Positions 1-7,431 of a stretch of DNA of 64,000 nucleotides are shown piece by piece. A program made the translations under genes and the position numbers. Positions within the stretch are counted from its first letter, which is position 1. The number at the start of each line of letters is the position of its first letter. Below the pieces are notes generated by a model, which searched no databases, had not been told where the DNA came from, and was given only the letters and a program-made list of their open reading frames with translations. Source of the stretch: Herminiimonas sp. (GTDB lineage Bacteria > Pseudomonadota > Gammaproteobacteria > Burkholderiales > Burkholderiaceae_D); assembly GCA_028292665.1 (NCBI GenBank), contig JAQGLW010000083.1, forward strand, positions 20,207 through 84,206. The letters run 5' to 3'.

Positions 1-509
1 TTCTGGAACGCAGCCAGCTGATCGAATTTTTCCGCCCAGATGCCGGCAATCAGACCCATCGTGCCCAATATCGCGGCACCCAGCAATGCAAAAACGGCAA
101 TCCACCAAGGTGCGACGAACGACAGCTTCGCAAACCACGCGGTAATCAGGAATACCCCTGCGCCGACCGTCAAGCCGCGCACGACCGCAGCCAGCACATA
201 AGCGCCGAACAACTCCCAATGCGACAGCGGCGGCAATAATACGAACACCAGATTGCCGGTAATCTTGGACTGGATCAAAGATGAAGACGAATTGGCAAAT
301 GCATTTTGCAGCACACTCATCATCACAAGACCGGGAACCAGGAACGCGGTGTATTTCACACCAGGATACACCTGCACATGCTCTTCCAGTACATGGCCGA
401 AAATCAGCAGATACAGCATCGCCGTGACGATCGGCGCGGTCAATGTCTGCGTCGCCACTTTCCAGAAGCGCAGCACTTCCTTGTAGAACAAAGTCTGGAA
501 GCCGATCAT
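1..509 (-). CDS. ABC-2 type transport permease, partial (3' end outside window)
   Basis: The minus-strand frame opens at an ATG at 509 (MIGFQTLFYKEVLRF...) and stays open to the window edge, giving about 169 N-terminal residues. It encodes the membrane subunit of an ABC-2 exporter of the YadH/NodJ type. A cytoplasmic N-terminus is followed by hydrophobic segments, with the family-typical stretch FLVPGLVMMSVLQNAF and then SSSSLIQSK. Its ATG overlaps the stop of the upstream ATPase gene as ATGA, so the two are translationally coupled and very likely form one transporter. The substrate is unknown. The C-terminal part lies beyond base 1, so completeness cannot be judged. Confidence 0.85.
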   Translation of the reverse strand, partial: MIGFQTLFYKEVLRFWKVATQTLTAPIVTAMLYLLIFGHVLEEHVQVYPGVKYTAFLVPGLVMMSVLQNAFANSSSSLIQSKITGNLVFVLLPPLSHWELFGAYVLAAVVRGLTVGAGVFLITAWFAKLSFVAPWWIAVFALLGAAILGTMGLIAGIWAEKFDQLAAFQ

Positions 510-1432
510 TTTTCGCCTTCCATGATCTGGATGAACACGTCTTCCAGATCCGCTTGATGCAGTTGCATGTCTTCGATCACCGCGCCGGATTCGCGCAGCT
601 TCACTAAAATCGGTTCGACATCCAGATACTCATTGACGCGCAAAGTGTACTTGTTGCCGGACACCAGTTCATCCGGATGCGATACCAGCGGTTTAAGCAC
701 ATCAGGCAGCGCGCCTTGGGCCAGACGCACCTCCAGTTGCGAACCGGATATCCGCTTGATCAACGCCGAGGTCGAATCGAGCGCAACGACCTTGCCTGCC
801 TTCAGCATCGCGATCCGATTGCACAATGCCTGGGCTTCTTCGAGATAATGCGTGGTCAACACCACGGTATGGCCTTCGCGATTGAGGCGCGAGACGAACT
901 TCCATAACGTCTGACGCAATTCCACATCGACGCCGGCGGTCGGTTCATCCAGCACGATGACCGGCGGCTTGTGCACCAGCGCTTGCGCGACCAGTACACG
1001 CCGTTTCATGCCGCCCGATAACGAGCGCATGTTGGCGTCGGCCTTGTTGGTCAGATCGAGATGGTGCATTACTTCGTCGATCCATTTATCGTTGTTCTTC
1101 AACCCGAAGTAACCGGATTGCATGCGCAAGGTTTCGCGCACTGTAAAAAACGGATCAAATACCAATTCCTGCGGCACCACACCGAGCCGCTTGCGTGCTT
1201 CCCGATATTCGGTGACTACATCATGGCCATGAATCGATACGCTGCCGGAATCGGCCCGACTGAGTCCGGCGATAATTGAAATCAGCGTCGTTTTGCCTGC
1301 GCCATTGGGACCCAGAAGCCCGAAGAATTCGCCTTCTTCGATCGACAGCGAGACGCCGCCCAGCGCCCGTAGCGCACCGTAGCGTTTTTCGACATTGGAT
1401 ATCTGGATTGCAGCCATGCGGGCTCGTTGCAT
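506..1432 (-). CDS. ABC transporter ATP-binding protein (YadG/NodI-like)
   Basis: Nucleotide-binding subunit of an ABC-2 exporter, 308 residues. Visible are Walker A GPNGAGKT (about 41-48), the signature LSGG (138-141) followed by MKRRV, Walker B VIVLDEP (158-164) and the H-loop TTHYLEEA. A C-terminal extension of about 80 residues, as in the NodI/YadG group, ends just before the ATGA overlap with the permease. A second in-frame ATG at residue 6 (about 1417) may be the real start, since neither has a strong ribosome binding site. It follows mlaB on the same strand after about 130 bases. This adjacency is common in Burkholderiales, but a role in the Mla pathway is not established. Confidence 0.9.
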   Translation of the reverse strand: MQRARMAAIQISNVEKRYGALRALGGVSLSIEEGEFFGLLGPNGAGKTTLISIIAGLSRADSGSVSIHGHDVVTEYREARKRLGVVPQELVFDPFFTVRETLRMQSGYFGLKNNDKWIDEVMHHLDLTNKADANMRSLSGGMKRRVLVAQALVHKPPVIVLDEPTAGVDVELRQTLWKFVSRLNREGHTVVLTTHYLEEAQALCNRIAMLKAGKVVALDSTSALIKRISGSQLEVRLAQGALPDVLKPLVSHPDELVSGNKYTLRVNEYLDVEPILVKLRESGAVIEDMQLHQADLEDVFIQIMEGEK

Positions 1433-1550
1433 ACTTTACGAAAAATTAATCAGGGGCGCTGCCAAATCCTTGCAAACCCCTAGGCGGAAAAGCTCTTGAT
1501 TATATTGGATTTCCGGCCACAGGACCGGATAAAGAAGGAAGCGCGAAGAG

Positions 1551-1566
1551 TTGACCGAGCGGTCAA
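1551..1566. promoter_or_regulatory. Perfect palindrome TTGACCGAGCGGTCAA, possible TetR-type operator
   Basis: The sixteen bases TTGACCGAGCGGTCAA form 7-base arms around AG. The site overlaps the stop codon of mlaB and lies about 120 bases upstream of the ABC ATPase start. Its shape and composition resemble operators of TetR-family repressors. It has no T-tract, so it is a poor terminator candidate. No TetR gene is visible in the window, so its use as an operator is inferred from symmetry only. Confidence 0.35.
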
Positions 1567-1820
1567 TGGTGCAGCAGGTCAGCCACTCCATACAACTTGG
1601 CGAGGCTCTGCAGGTTGGCCGGCATATTGTGGAACGTGAGCGGAGCGCCGCGTTCAGATGCCACCCGCTGCCATGCAAGCAGCGTGGCAACGGCGGCCGA
1701 GTCGACCGCCGTCAGTTGCGCCAGGTCGATCTCCGTCTGTCCGGACTCTATCGCAAGCAATCCTGCGTCCAATGCAGTTTTGGCATTGTTGACGGTCAGC
1801 GTTAAAGTAGGCCGGAACAT
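1563..1820 (-). CDS. mlaB: MlaB, STAS-domain subunit of the Mla phospholipid transporter
   Basis: 85-residue STAS-domain protein, the cytoplasmic accessory subunit that binds the MlaF ATPase in the MlaFEDB inner-membrane complex. The STAS hallmark is VDSAAVATLL in the middle of the protein, with the serine at the usual anti-sigma-antagonist position, followed by a helix rich in Leu and Ala. The size fits MlaB (about 90-100 residues). It starts 21 bases after the mlaC stop, at the distal end of the mla gene run. Alone such a short STAS protein would be ambiguous; the operon position decides the call. Confidence 0.88.
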   Translation of the reverse strand: MFRPTLTLTVNNAKTALDAGLLAIESGQTEIDLAQLTAVDSAAVATLLAWQRVASERGAPLTFHNMPANLQSLAKLYGVADLLHH

Positions 1821-1841
1821 GATGAAACAATCAGCAGGTTA

Positions 1842-2492
1842 TCAGGATGGCTTTGCCACGCCTTTGGCGGCGCTCGCAGCCAACTTCTTGTTTCGCTCGG
1901 ACAGGGTCTTGATCAAGCCATCGATGCCGCCCTTGCTGATTTCGGAAGCGAAGTTGCCCTTGTAAGTCTCTACCAGCCAGGCGCCGAGCACATTGACATC
2001 ATAAATCTTCCAGCCGGATGGCAATTTCTCAAGGCGATAATTGAGCTGGAGCGGCTCGCCGCGCGGTTGCACTACTTGAGAACGAACTTCCACTTCGGTA
2101 TCGGACGGATCCGCGCGCAACGGCTTGAATTCCAGTTTTTGATCCTTGACCTGAGCGATAGCGCCGGAATAGGTGTACACCAGCAAGCTGCGGAATTCAT
2201 TGATCAATTGTTTTTGCTGCTCAGGCGTCGCTTCACGCCAAAAACGGCCGGCAGCCAGAGCTGTCATGCGCTGAAAATCCACGTTGGGCAAAATTTTGGC
2301 TTCGACCACTTCCAGCACGCGTTTTTGATTGCCGCTTTGAATATCCTTGTCTGCTTTCGCGATGTCCAGTACTTCCTGGCTGATGCGCTTTACAAGCGCA
2401 TCAGGCGCCTCCTGTTGCGCACTGGCAGAGCCGGCAAATGCCAGGACGCCAATGGAAAACGCAGCGATAAGTAATTTCTTTAACATTTTCAT
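1842..2492 (-). CDS. mlaC: MlaC, periplasmic phospholipid-binding protein
   Basis: 216-residue periplasmic shuttle that carries phospholipid between the outer-membrane MlaA complex and the inner-membrane MlaFEDB complex. It begins MKMLKKLLIAAFSIGVLAFA with an AQQ cleavage region, a clear Sec signal peptide. The mature part has the MlaC/Ttg2D family pattern: an N-terminal helix (PDALVKRISQEVLDIAK), then FQRMTALAAGRFWR, and a beta-rich half with YDVNVLGAWLVETYKGNF. It lies between mlaA and mlaB; the 115 bases between it and mlaA could hold a minor promoter. Confidence 0.94.
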   Translation of the reverse strand: MKMLKKLLIAAFSIGVLAFAGSASAQQEAPDALVKRISQEVLDIAKADKDIQSGNQKRVLEVVEAKILPNVDFQRMTALAAGRFWREATPEQQKQLINEFRSLLVYTYSGAIAQVKDQKLEFKPLRADPSDTEVEVRSQVVQPRGEPLQLNYRLEKLPSGWKIYDVNVLGAWLVETYKGNFASEISKGGIDGLIKTLSERNKKLAASAAKGVAKPS

Positions 2493-2607
2493 AATTTCCT
2501 GAATGACTAAGCTGGATCTGATCGCATCGTAAATTACTGTGGGTCAATAATTAACTGTTAATTGATCGAATCGGATGACAAGGATATCCCACATAATGCA
2601 ACTGTAT

Positions 2608-3501
2608 CTATGGAGACTGCCGGTTAACAGGACTTTTCAACTGAGAAACTGGGCTTGCACCGTCTTTATCAAGGCGATCGTTCGTGTTGTTTAATATTAA
2701 GACATCAGGCTTCGATGCCGGTTCCACAGATTGCAAGGATACAACATCGGATGGCGCGGCCGCATCAGGCGATAACGGTATCTGATCCAGACCGGAATTA
2801 TTGTCGGTTTTCTTTGGTTTCTGGTCTTCTCCGTCATTGATTTTATTTGCACGGCGCTGCAAATACGCATCTCTTACGAACTCATATCGATCGAGTGCAG
2901 CATCTTCGATGAGATTGGAGGCATCGAGCACAACGGAACGCTGATCGATGACGCGCACGACCGAACCGGTGTTGCGCACCCAAACCGGATACTGGTAGTG
3001 CCATAAATCGCCTTGTATATCGACCGGCAACGCCACAGTGTCGCGCAATGTCGTCGAACCTAGAAACGGCAATACGACATAAGGACCGGACTCGATCCCC
3101 CACGTTCCCAAAGTCACACCGAAATCCTGCTTGTGCTTTTGCATTCCGGCCTCGGAACCGATATCGAGCAGACCTCCCAGACCCAACGTGCTGTTGACAG
3201 CCACCCGCATGACGTCAGAAAAACCATCGGCGCCTTTGCCTTGCAGCAGATTATTCACTGCGGTCCATACATCGCCGATATTACCGAAAAAATTGCCGAT
3301 TGCGGTCTGCACGAACGATGGCAGTACATTTCGATAGGCAATTGCAGCCGGTTTCAATGCAGCCTGGTCAAGCTTGTCATTGAAGCTGAACATCGCACGA
3401 TTGAAATCCTCAAAAGGATCTTGCGGATTATTGGTGGTGGCACAACCGGCAAGTGTCACCGCAATCGCCAGCGCGCCGATGCGACGCGGAATGTAATTCA
3501 T
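2608..3501 (-). CDS. mlaA: MlaA (VacJ), outer-membrane phospholipid-removal lipoprotein
   Basis: 297-residue lipoprotein that removes mislocalised phospholipids from the outer leaflet of the outer membrane. The signal sequence ends in the lipobox LAGC, then ATTNNPQDPFEDFNRAMFSF, which includes the family motif DPxExxNRxxxxFN. The VacJ core (GVWGIESGPYVVLPF-like) follows, then an extended, poorly conserved tail rich in Asp, Asn and Pro from about residue 225, longer than in E. coli. Its ATG overlaps the mlaD stop (ATGA), so here MlaA is co-translated with its partner complex rather than encoded elsewhere as in E. coli. Confidence 0.94.
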   Translation of the reverse strand: MNYIPRRIGALAIAVTLAGCATTNNPQDPFEDFNRAMFSFNDKLDQAALKPAAIAYRNVLPSFVQTAIGNFFGNIGDVWTAVNNLLQGKGADGFSDVMRVAVNSTLGLGGLLDIGSEAGMQKHKQDFGVTLGTWGIESGPYVVLPFLGSTTLRDTVALPVDIQGDLWHYQYPVWVRNTGSVVRVIDQRSVVLDASNLIEDAALDRYEFVRDAYLQRRANKINDGEDQKPKKTDNNSGLDQIPLSPDAAAPSDVVSLQSVEPASKPDVLILNNTNDRLDKDGASPVSQLKSPVNRQSP

Positions 3502-3974
3502 TTATTATTGCCCTCTTTTCCTTCAGCCGCTTTGCTGAACAGGAATTGACTGATTAAATTTTCCAGCACGATCGCCGATTGCGTCATCTTTATCTTGTCC
3601 CCGGCCACCAGGTTATTCGTATCGCCGCCAGGCTCAAGCCCGATGTATTGCTCCCCCAACAAGCCCGAGGTCAGAATCTTGGCCGAAGTATCTTTTGGAA
3701 ATTTGTAATGCCCTTGTACCTGTAACGTCACCATTGCCTGAAAACTTTTGTCATCGAACCTGATGTCCTCTACCCGGCCAACTACAACGCCCGCGCTTTT
3801 TACCGGCGCACGGGGTTTCAGGCCACCGATATTATCAAACCTGGCGATAACCGGATAAGTCTGTTCAAAGGATAACGAGCTCATGTTGCCGGCTTTCATC
3901 GCCAGGAAAAGCAGCGCCGCCGCACCCAACAGTACGAACACGCCTACCCATAAGTCTAACGATTTGCGTTGCAT
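3498..3974 (-). CDS. mlaD: MlaD, MCE-domain subunit of the Mla transporter
   Basis: Inner-membrane-anchored MCE protein that forms the hexameric lipid ring on the periplasmic side of MlaFE. The start is placed at the ATG giving MQRKSLDLWVGVFVLLGAAAL; the frame stays open 13 codons further up, but this start gives the usual short N-terminus before the single transmembrane helix. The MCE domain follows (FDNIGGLKPRAPVKSAGVVVGRV, then GLLGEQYIGLEPGG). At 158 residues the length is normal. It overlaps mlaA by four bases and follows mlaE after an unusual gap of about 130 bases. Confidence 0.93.
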   Translation of the reverse strand: MQRKSLDLWVGVFVLLGAAALLFLAMKAGNMSSLSFEQTYPVIARFDNIGGLKPRAPVKSAGVVVGRVEDIRFDDKSFQAMVTLQVQGHYKFPKDTSAKILTSGLLGEQYIGLEPGGDTNNLVAGDKIKMTQSAIVLENLISQFLFSKAAEGKEGNNK

Positions 3975-4107
3975 AATCCGATACCCTAAATATGGGATGT
4001 GAAGCCTTTTCAAGCCAAAAAATCTTAATGAATGAACTATATCTTCAAATATTTCATGTTCTTGATATTAAAAACAACTCTACAATCTTTTTTCGTATTG
4101 CGTCGGC

Positions 4108-4890
4108 TTACTGATTAAACATCAATGCAGTGAGCAAAAAGTCCAGCCACAAGACACTGAGCGATCCGATCACAACGGTACGGGTCGTCGCGCGCGCGAC
4201 GCCTTCCGGCGTCGGTTGCGCTTGATAGCCTTGAAACAGCGCGATGAAAGTGACCGCAAATCCGAACACCACGCTTTTGATGACTCCGTTGGCGATGTCT
4301 TTCCAGATGTCGACGCCGGCTTGCATCTGTGACCAGAATGCGCCTTCATCGACGCCGATCAATTGTACGCCGACAACGTAACCGCCAATGATGCCGACCG
4401 CGCTGAAAATCGCAGCCAGCACCGGCATCGCAATCACACCGGCCCAGAAGCGAGGAGCAAGCACGCGTTGCAGCGGATTGATTGCCATCATTTCCATTGC
4501 GGACAATTGCTCGCCCGCTTTCATCAGGCCGATTTCGGCAGTCAACGAGGTGCCGGCACGGCCGGCAAATAACAGCGCGGTCACCACCGGCCCCAGTTCA
4601 CGGGTCAATGACAGTGCGACCAATAAGCCCAACGCTTGTTCCGAACCGTATTTATTCAGTGTGTAATATCCTTGCAGTCCCAGCACGAAACCGACAAACA
4701 AACCTGACACCGCGATGATGACCAGCGAGTAATTGCCGATAAAATGAATCTGGTCGGTCACCAGCCGCAGGCGGCGCCATAATCCGCCCGATGCGCGCAA
4801 CACCTCAAAAAAGGTTCGGGTGGCAAAGCCCAGGTTGGCGATGTATTCGCGGATAAACCGCCCTATCGAAGACAGCAGATTCACCATCAT
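4108..4890 (-). CDS. mlaE: MlaE, permease of the Mla phospholipid transporter
   Basis: Integral membrane subunit (about 260 residues) of MlaFEDB, of the MlaE/YrbE family. Multiple hydrophobic segments surround the family signature LGPVVTALLFAGRAGTSLTAEIGLMKAGEQLSAMEMM (shown here only as landmarks: LFAGRAG, EIG and EQLSAMEMM), which forms the coupling helix that contacts the ATPase. The frame can start at a GTG at 4893, which overlaps the mlaF stop codon, or at ATG 4890 or 4887. The ATG at 4890 is chosen here. The tight junction with mlaF shows translational coupling. Confidence 0.93.
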   Translation of the reverse strand: MMVNLLSSIGRFIREYIANLGFATRTFFEVLRASGGLWRRLRLVTDQIHFIGNYSLVIIAVSGLFVGFVLGLQGYYTLNKYGSEQALGLLVALSLTRELGPVVTALLFAGRAGTSLTAEIGLMKAGEQLSAMEMMAINPLQRVLAPRFWAGVIAMPVLAAIFSAVGIIGGYVVGVQLIGVDEGAFWSQMQAGVDIWKDIANGVIKSVVFGFAVTFIALFQGYQAQPTPEGVARATTRTVVIGSLSVLWLDFLLTALMFNQ

Positions 4891-4892
4891 CA

Positions 4893-5690
4893 CTACGCCC
4901 TCAAGCCCAAATCGTCGGCCAGCGACCGGCCCGGATAATGGAAAGGCACCGGACCATCGGCCTCGGCATGCACAAACTGCTTTACGTAAGGATCGCTGGA
5001 AACGAGCATCTCGTCCGGCGTACCCTGCGCAACGATTTTTCCCTGCGACAGAAAATACACATAGTCTGCAATCGCGAACGATTCATGCACATCGTGCGAC
5101 ACCAGAATCGAAGTCGAGCCGAGCGCATCGTTCAATGTGCGAATCAGGTTGGCGATGACTCCCATCGAAATCGGATCGAGGCCGGCGAACGGCTCGTCAT
5201 ACATGATCAGTTGCGGATCGAGCGCAATCGCGCGCGCCACCGCCACGCGGCGGGCCATGCCGCCGGAAATCTCTGCCGGCTTCAATTGCGCTGCATTGCG
5301 CAGACCGACAGCATGCAATTTCATCAACACCAGATCGCGAATCAACAACTCCGGCAAATTCGTGTGTTCACGCAGCGGAAACGCAACGTTTTCAAATACT
5401 GTCAGGTCGGTGAAGAGCGCGCCATGCTGGAACAGCATTCCCATCCTGCGCCGCAATGCATACAATTCCTTGGTCTCCAGTGCATGGACCATTTGACCGT
5501 CGACGCACACTGTGCCTGATTGCGGCTGCAGCTGACCGCCGATCAGCCGCAAAATAGTGGTCTTTCCCGAACCGGAACCGCCCATTACGGCAATCACTTT
5601 GCCCCGAGGGAAATCCATCCGGAGATCCGATAAAATCGGACGCTCTCCATAACCAAAATGTAAATTGCGAATTTCGACGAGATTAGGCAC
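4893..5690 (-). CDS. mlaF: MlaF, ATP-binding protein of the Mla phospholipid transporter
   Basis: 265-residue ATPase, first gene of the mla run. It has Walker A GGSGSGKT (about residues 37-44), the signature ISGGMARRVAVARA, Walker B QLIMYDEPFAGLDP and the switch VSHDVHE. The MlaF-type tail continues past the core with VHAEADGPVPFHYPGR. The start codon is GTG at 5690 (GTG CCT AAT CTC), since no in-frame ATG gives the conserved N-terminal strand. The stop overlaps the alternative GTG start of mlaE. About 200 non-coding bases upstream carry a palindrome and the gltD terminator. Confidence 0.94.
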   Translation of the reverse strand: MPNLVEIRNLHFGYGERPILSDLRMDFPRGKVIAVMGGSGSGKTTILRLIGGQLQPQSGTVCVDGQMVHALETKELYALRRRMGMLFQHGALFTDLTVFENVAFPLREHTNLPELLIRDLVLMKLHAVGLRNAAQLKPAEISGGMARRVAVARAIALDPQLIMYDEPFAGLDPISMGVIANLIRTLNDALGSTSILVSHDVHESFAIADYVYFLSQGKIVAQGTPDEMLVSSDPYVKQFVHAEADGPVPFHYPGRSLADDLGLRA

Positions 5691-5733
5691 GACAACGCTT
5701 ATTTATTGCAATAACGTGATTGTAGTGCAGAAA

Positions 5734-5749
5734 GTACAATCGCTTGTAC
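5734..5749. promoter_or_regulatory. Palindrome GTACAATCGCTTGTAC upstream of mlaF
   Basis: Six-base arms GTACAA/TTGTAC are separated by TCGC, 44-59 bases upstream of the mlaF start, within the likely promoter region of the mla operon. It lacks a T-run and is short, so it looks more like a protein-binding site than a terminator. No regulator can be named from sequence. Confidence 0.3.
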
Positions 5750-5840
5750 GGAGGCTCACGGAGTTATCTTAAAACAACAGTTCATGAAGGCTGCACGAGG
5801 TAGTCGGTCCGTCTGAAACAACTGTACTTGTCGAAAAATC

Positions 5841-5867
5841 AAAAAGCCTGCGACTCGCAGGCTTTTT
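5841..5867 (-). terminator. Rho-independent terminator of gltBD
   Basis: Perfect inverted repeat AAAAAGCCTGCGA / TCGCAGGCTTTTT around one central base. On the minus strand it lies just downstream of the gltD stop and ends in a T-run. The A-run on the other side could also allow activity in the opposite direction, but no plus-strand gene ends here. Confidence 0.85.
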
Positions 5868-5888
5868 GATTTGCTTGTTCGATCCTGC

Positions 5889-7352
5889 TTATCGCGGCAG
5901 AACCGAGGAGCCCATCAAGAATTCATCAACCGCGCGTGCGCATTGACGTCCTTCACGAATCGCCCATACCACCAGCGACTGGCCGCGACGCATGTCGCCC
6001 GCTGCGAATACCTTGCCGGCCGAGGTCTGGTAGCAACCATCACCATCGGTAGACGCCTTCGCATTGCCGCGCACATCCCTGTCGACGCCGAAGGCATCCA
6101 GCACTTGCTGTACCGGCGAAACGAAACCCATTGCGAGCAGGACCAGGTCGGCTTTCATTTCAAATTCGGAATTCGGCATTTCCTGCATTTTGCCGTCTTT
6201 CCATTCGACGCGCGCCGCTATCAGTTTCTCAACCTTGCCGTTCTTCCCTTCCAGGCGCTTGGTCGCGACTGCCCAGTCACGCTCGCAGCCCTCTTCGTGC
6301 GATGACGAGGTGCGCAGCTTGGTCGGCCAATACGGCCACACCATCGGCTTGTTTTCCTGCTCCGGCGGTTGCGGCAGCAATTCGAATTGCGCGACCGACG
6401 TTGCCCCATGGCGATTGGAAGTGCCGACACAGTCGGAGCCGGTATCGCCGCCGCCGATCACAACCACGTGCTTGCCGGTGGCCATGATCTGATCCTTGAC
6501 CTTGTCGCCGGCATTCACCTTGTTTTGCAAAGGCAGAAACTCCATCGCAAAATGGACGCCTTTCAATTCGCGGCCCGGCACTGGCAAGTCGCGCGGCTGC
6601 TCTGCGCCGCCGGCGATCACGACGGCATCGAATTCCTTGTTGATCTGCTCGGGCGAGATGGTTTCCCTGGCCCAGTTGGTGACATTGGACGGGAAATCCT
6701 TGCCGATCAGCACGCCGGTGCGAAAAGTCACGCCTTCGGCTTGCATCTGTTCGACGCGGCGGTCGATATGTGTCTTTTCCATCTTGAAGTCGGGAATGCC
6801 GTAACGCAGCAAGCCGCCGATGCGATCGTTTTTCTCGAACACGGTCACATCGTGGCCGACACGGGCCAATTGCTGTGCAGCAGCCAGACCGGCCGGGCCG
6901 GAACCGACTACGGCGACTTTCTTGCCGGTTTTGACAGCCGCCGGCAACGGTACGACCCAGCCGTTTTCCCAACCTTTGTCGATGATGAAATGCTCGATCG
7001 ATTTGATCCCGACCGGGTCGTCGTTGATGCCGAGCGTACACGCGGTTTCGCACGGCGCCGGACAGATTCGGCCGGTAAATTCAGGAAAATTATTGGTCGA
7101 ATGCAGCGTGTCCAGCGCTTCCCTGTAGTTGCCGTTATAAACCAGGTCGTTCCAGTCGGGGATGATGTTGTTGACCGGGCAGCCACTATTGCAGAACGGT
7201 ATGCCGCAATCCATGCAGCGCGCACCCTGGACCTTCGCCTGATCGTCGCTCAGGTGCACCATGAATTCCTTGTAATGCTTCTTGCGCATCTGCGGCGCTT
7301 CGCTTGCTTCCTGCAAGCGCTGGAATTCCAGAAAGCCGGTTACTTTTCCCAT
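5889..7352 (-). CDS. gltD: Glutamate synthase (NADPH) small subunit
   Basis: 487-residue beta subunit of GOGAT. It passes electrons from NADPH through FAD and two [4Fe-4S] clusters to GltB, which makes two glutamates from 2-oxoglutarate and glutamine. N-terminal cysteines are at about 46, 49, 54 and 58 ([14 protein letters not shown]), with a second group in [12 protein letters not shown] near residue 100. The FAD-binding [11 protein letters not shown] is near 151, and the second Rossmann motif [12 protein letters not shown] binds NADPH. It follows gltB after about 80 bases and is closed by a strong terminator. Full family length. Confidence 0.96.
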   Translation of the reverse strand: MGKVTGFLEFQRLQEASEAPQMRKKHYKEFMVHLSDDQAKVQGARCMDCGIPFCNSGCPVNNIIPDWNDLVYNGNYREALDTLHSTNNFPEFTGRICPAPCETACTLGINDDPVGIKSIEHFIIDKGWENGWVVPLPAAVKTGKKVAVVGSGPAGLAAAQQLARVGHDVTVFEKNDRIGGLLRYGIPDFKMEKTHIDRRVEQMQAEGVTFRTGVLIGKDFPSNVTNWARETISPEQINKEFDAVVIAGGAEQPRDLPVPGRELKGVHFAMEFLPLQNKVNAGDKVKDQIMATGKHVVVIGGGDTGSDCVGTSNRHGATSVAQFELLPQPPEQENKPMVWPYWPTKLRTSSSHEEGCERDWAVATKRLEGKNGKVEKLIAARVEWKDGKMQEMPNSEFEMKADLVLLAMGFVSPVQQVLDAFGVDRDVRGNAKASTDGDGCYQTSAGKVFAAGDMRRGQSLVVWAIREGRQCARAVDEFLMGSSVLPR

Positions 7353-7431
7353 TTTTTACTCACCCTCTTGACACAAAGTTTACACAGCCCGGATATCCCC
7401 CGGCCTGTGCGTCTGCATGGTTTGTTGATCG

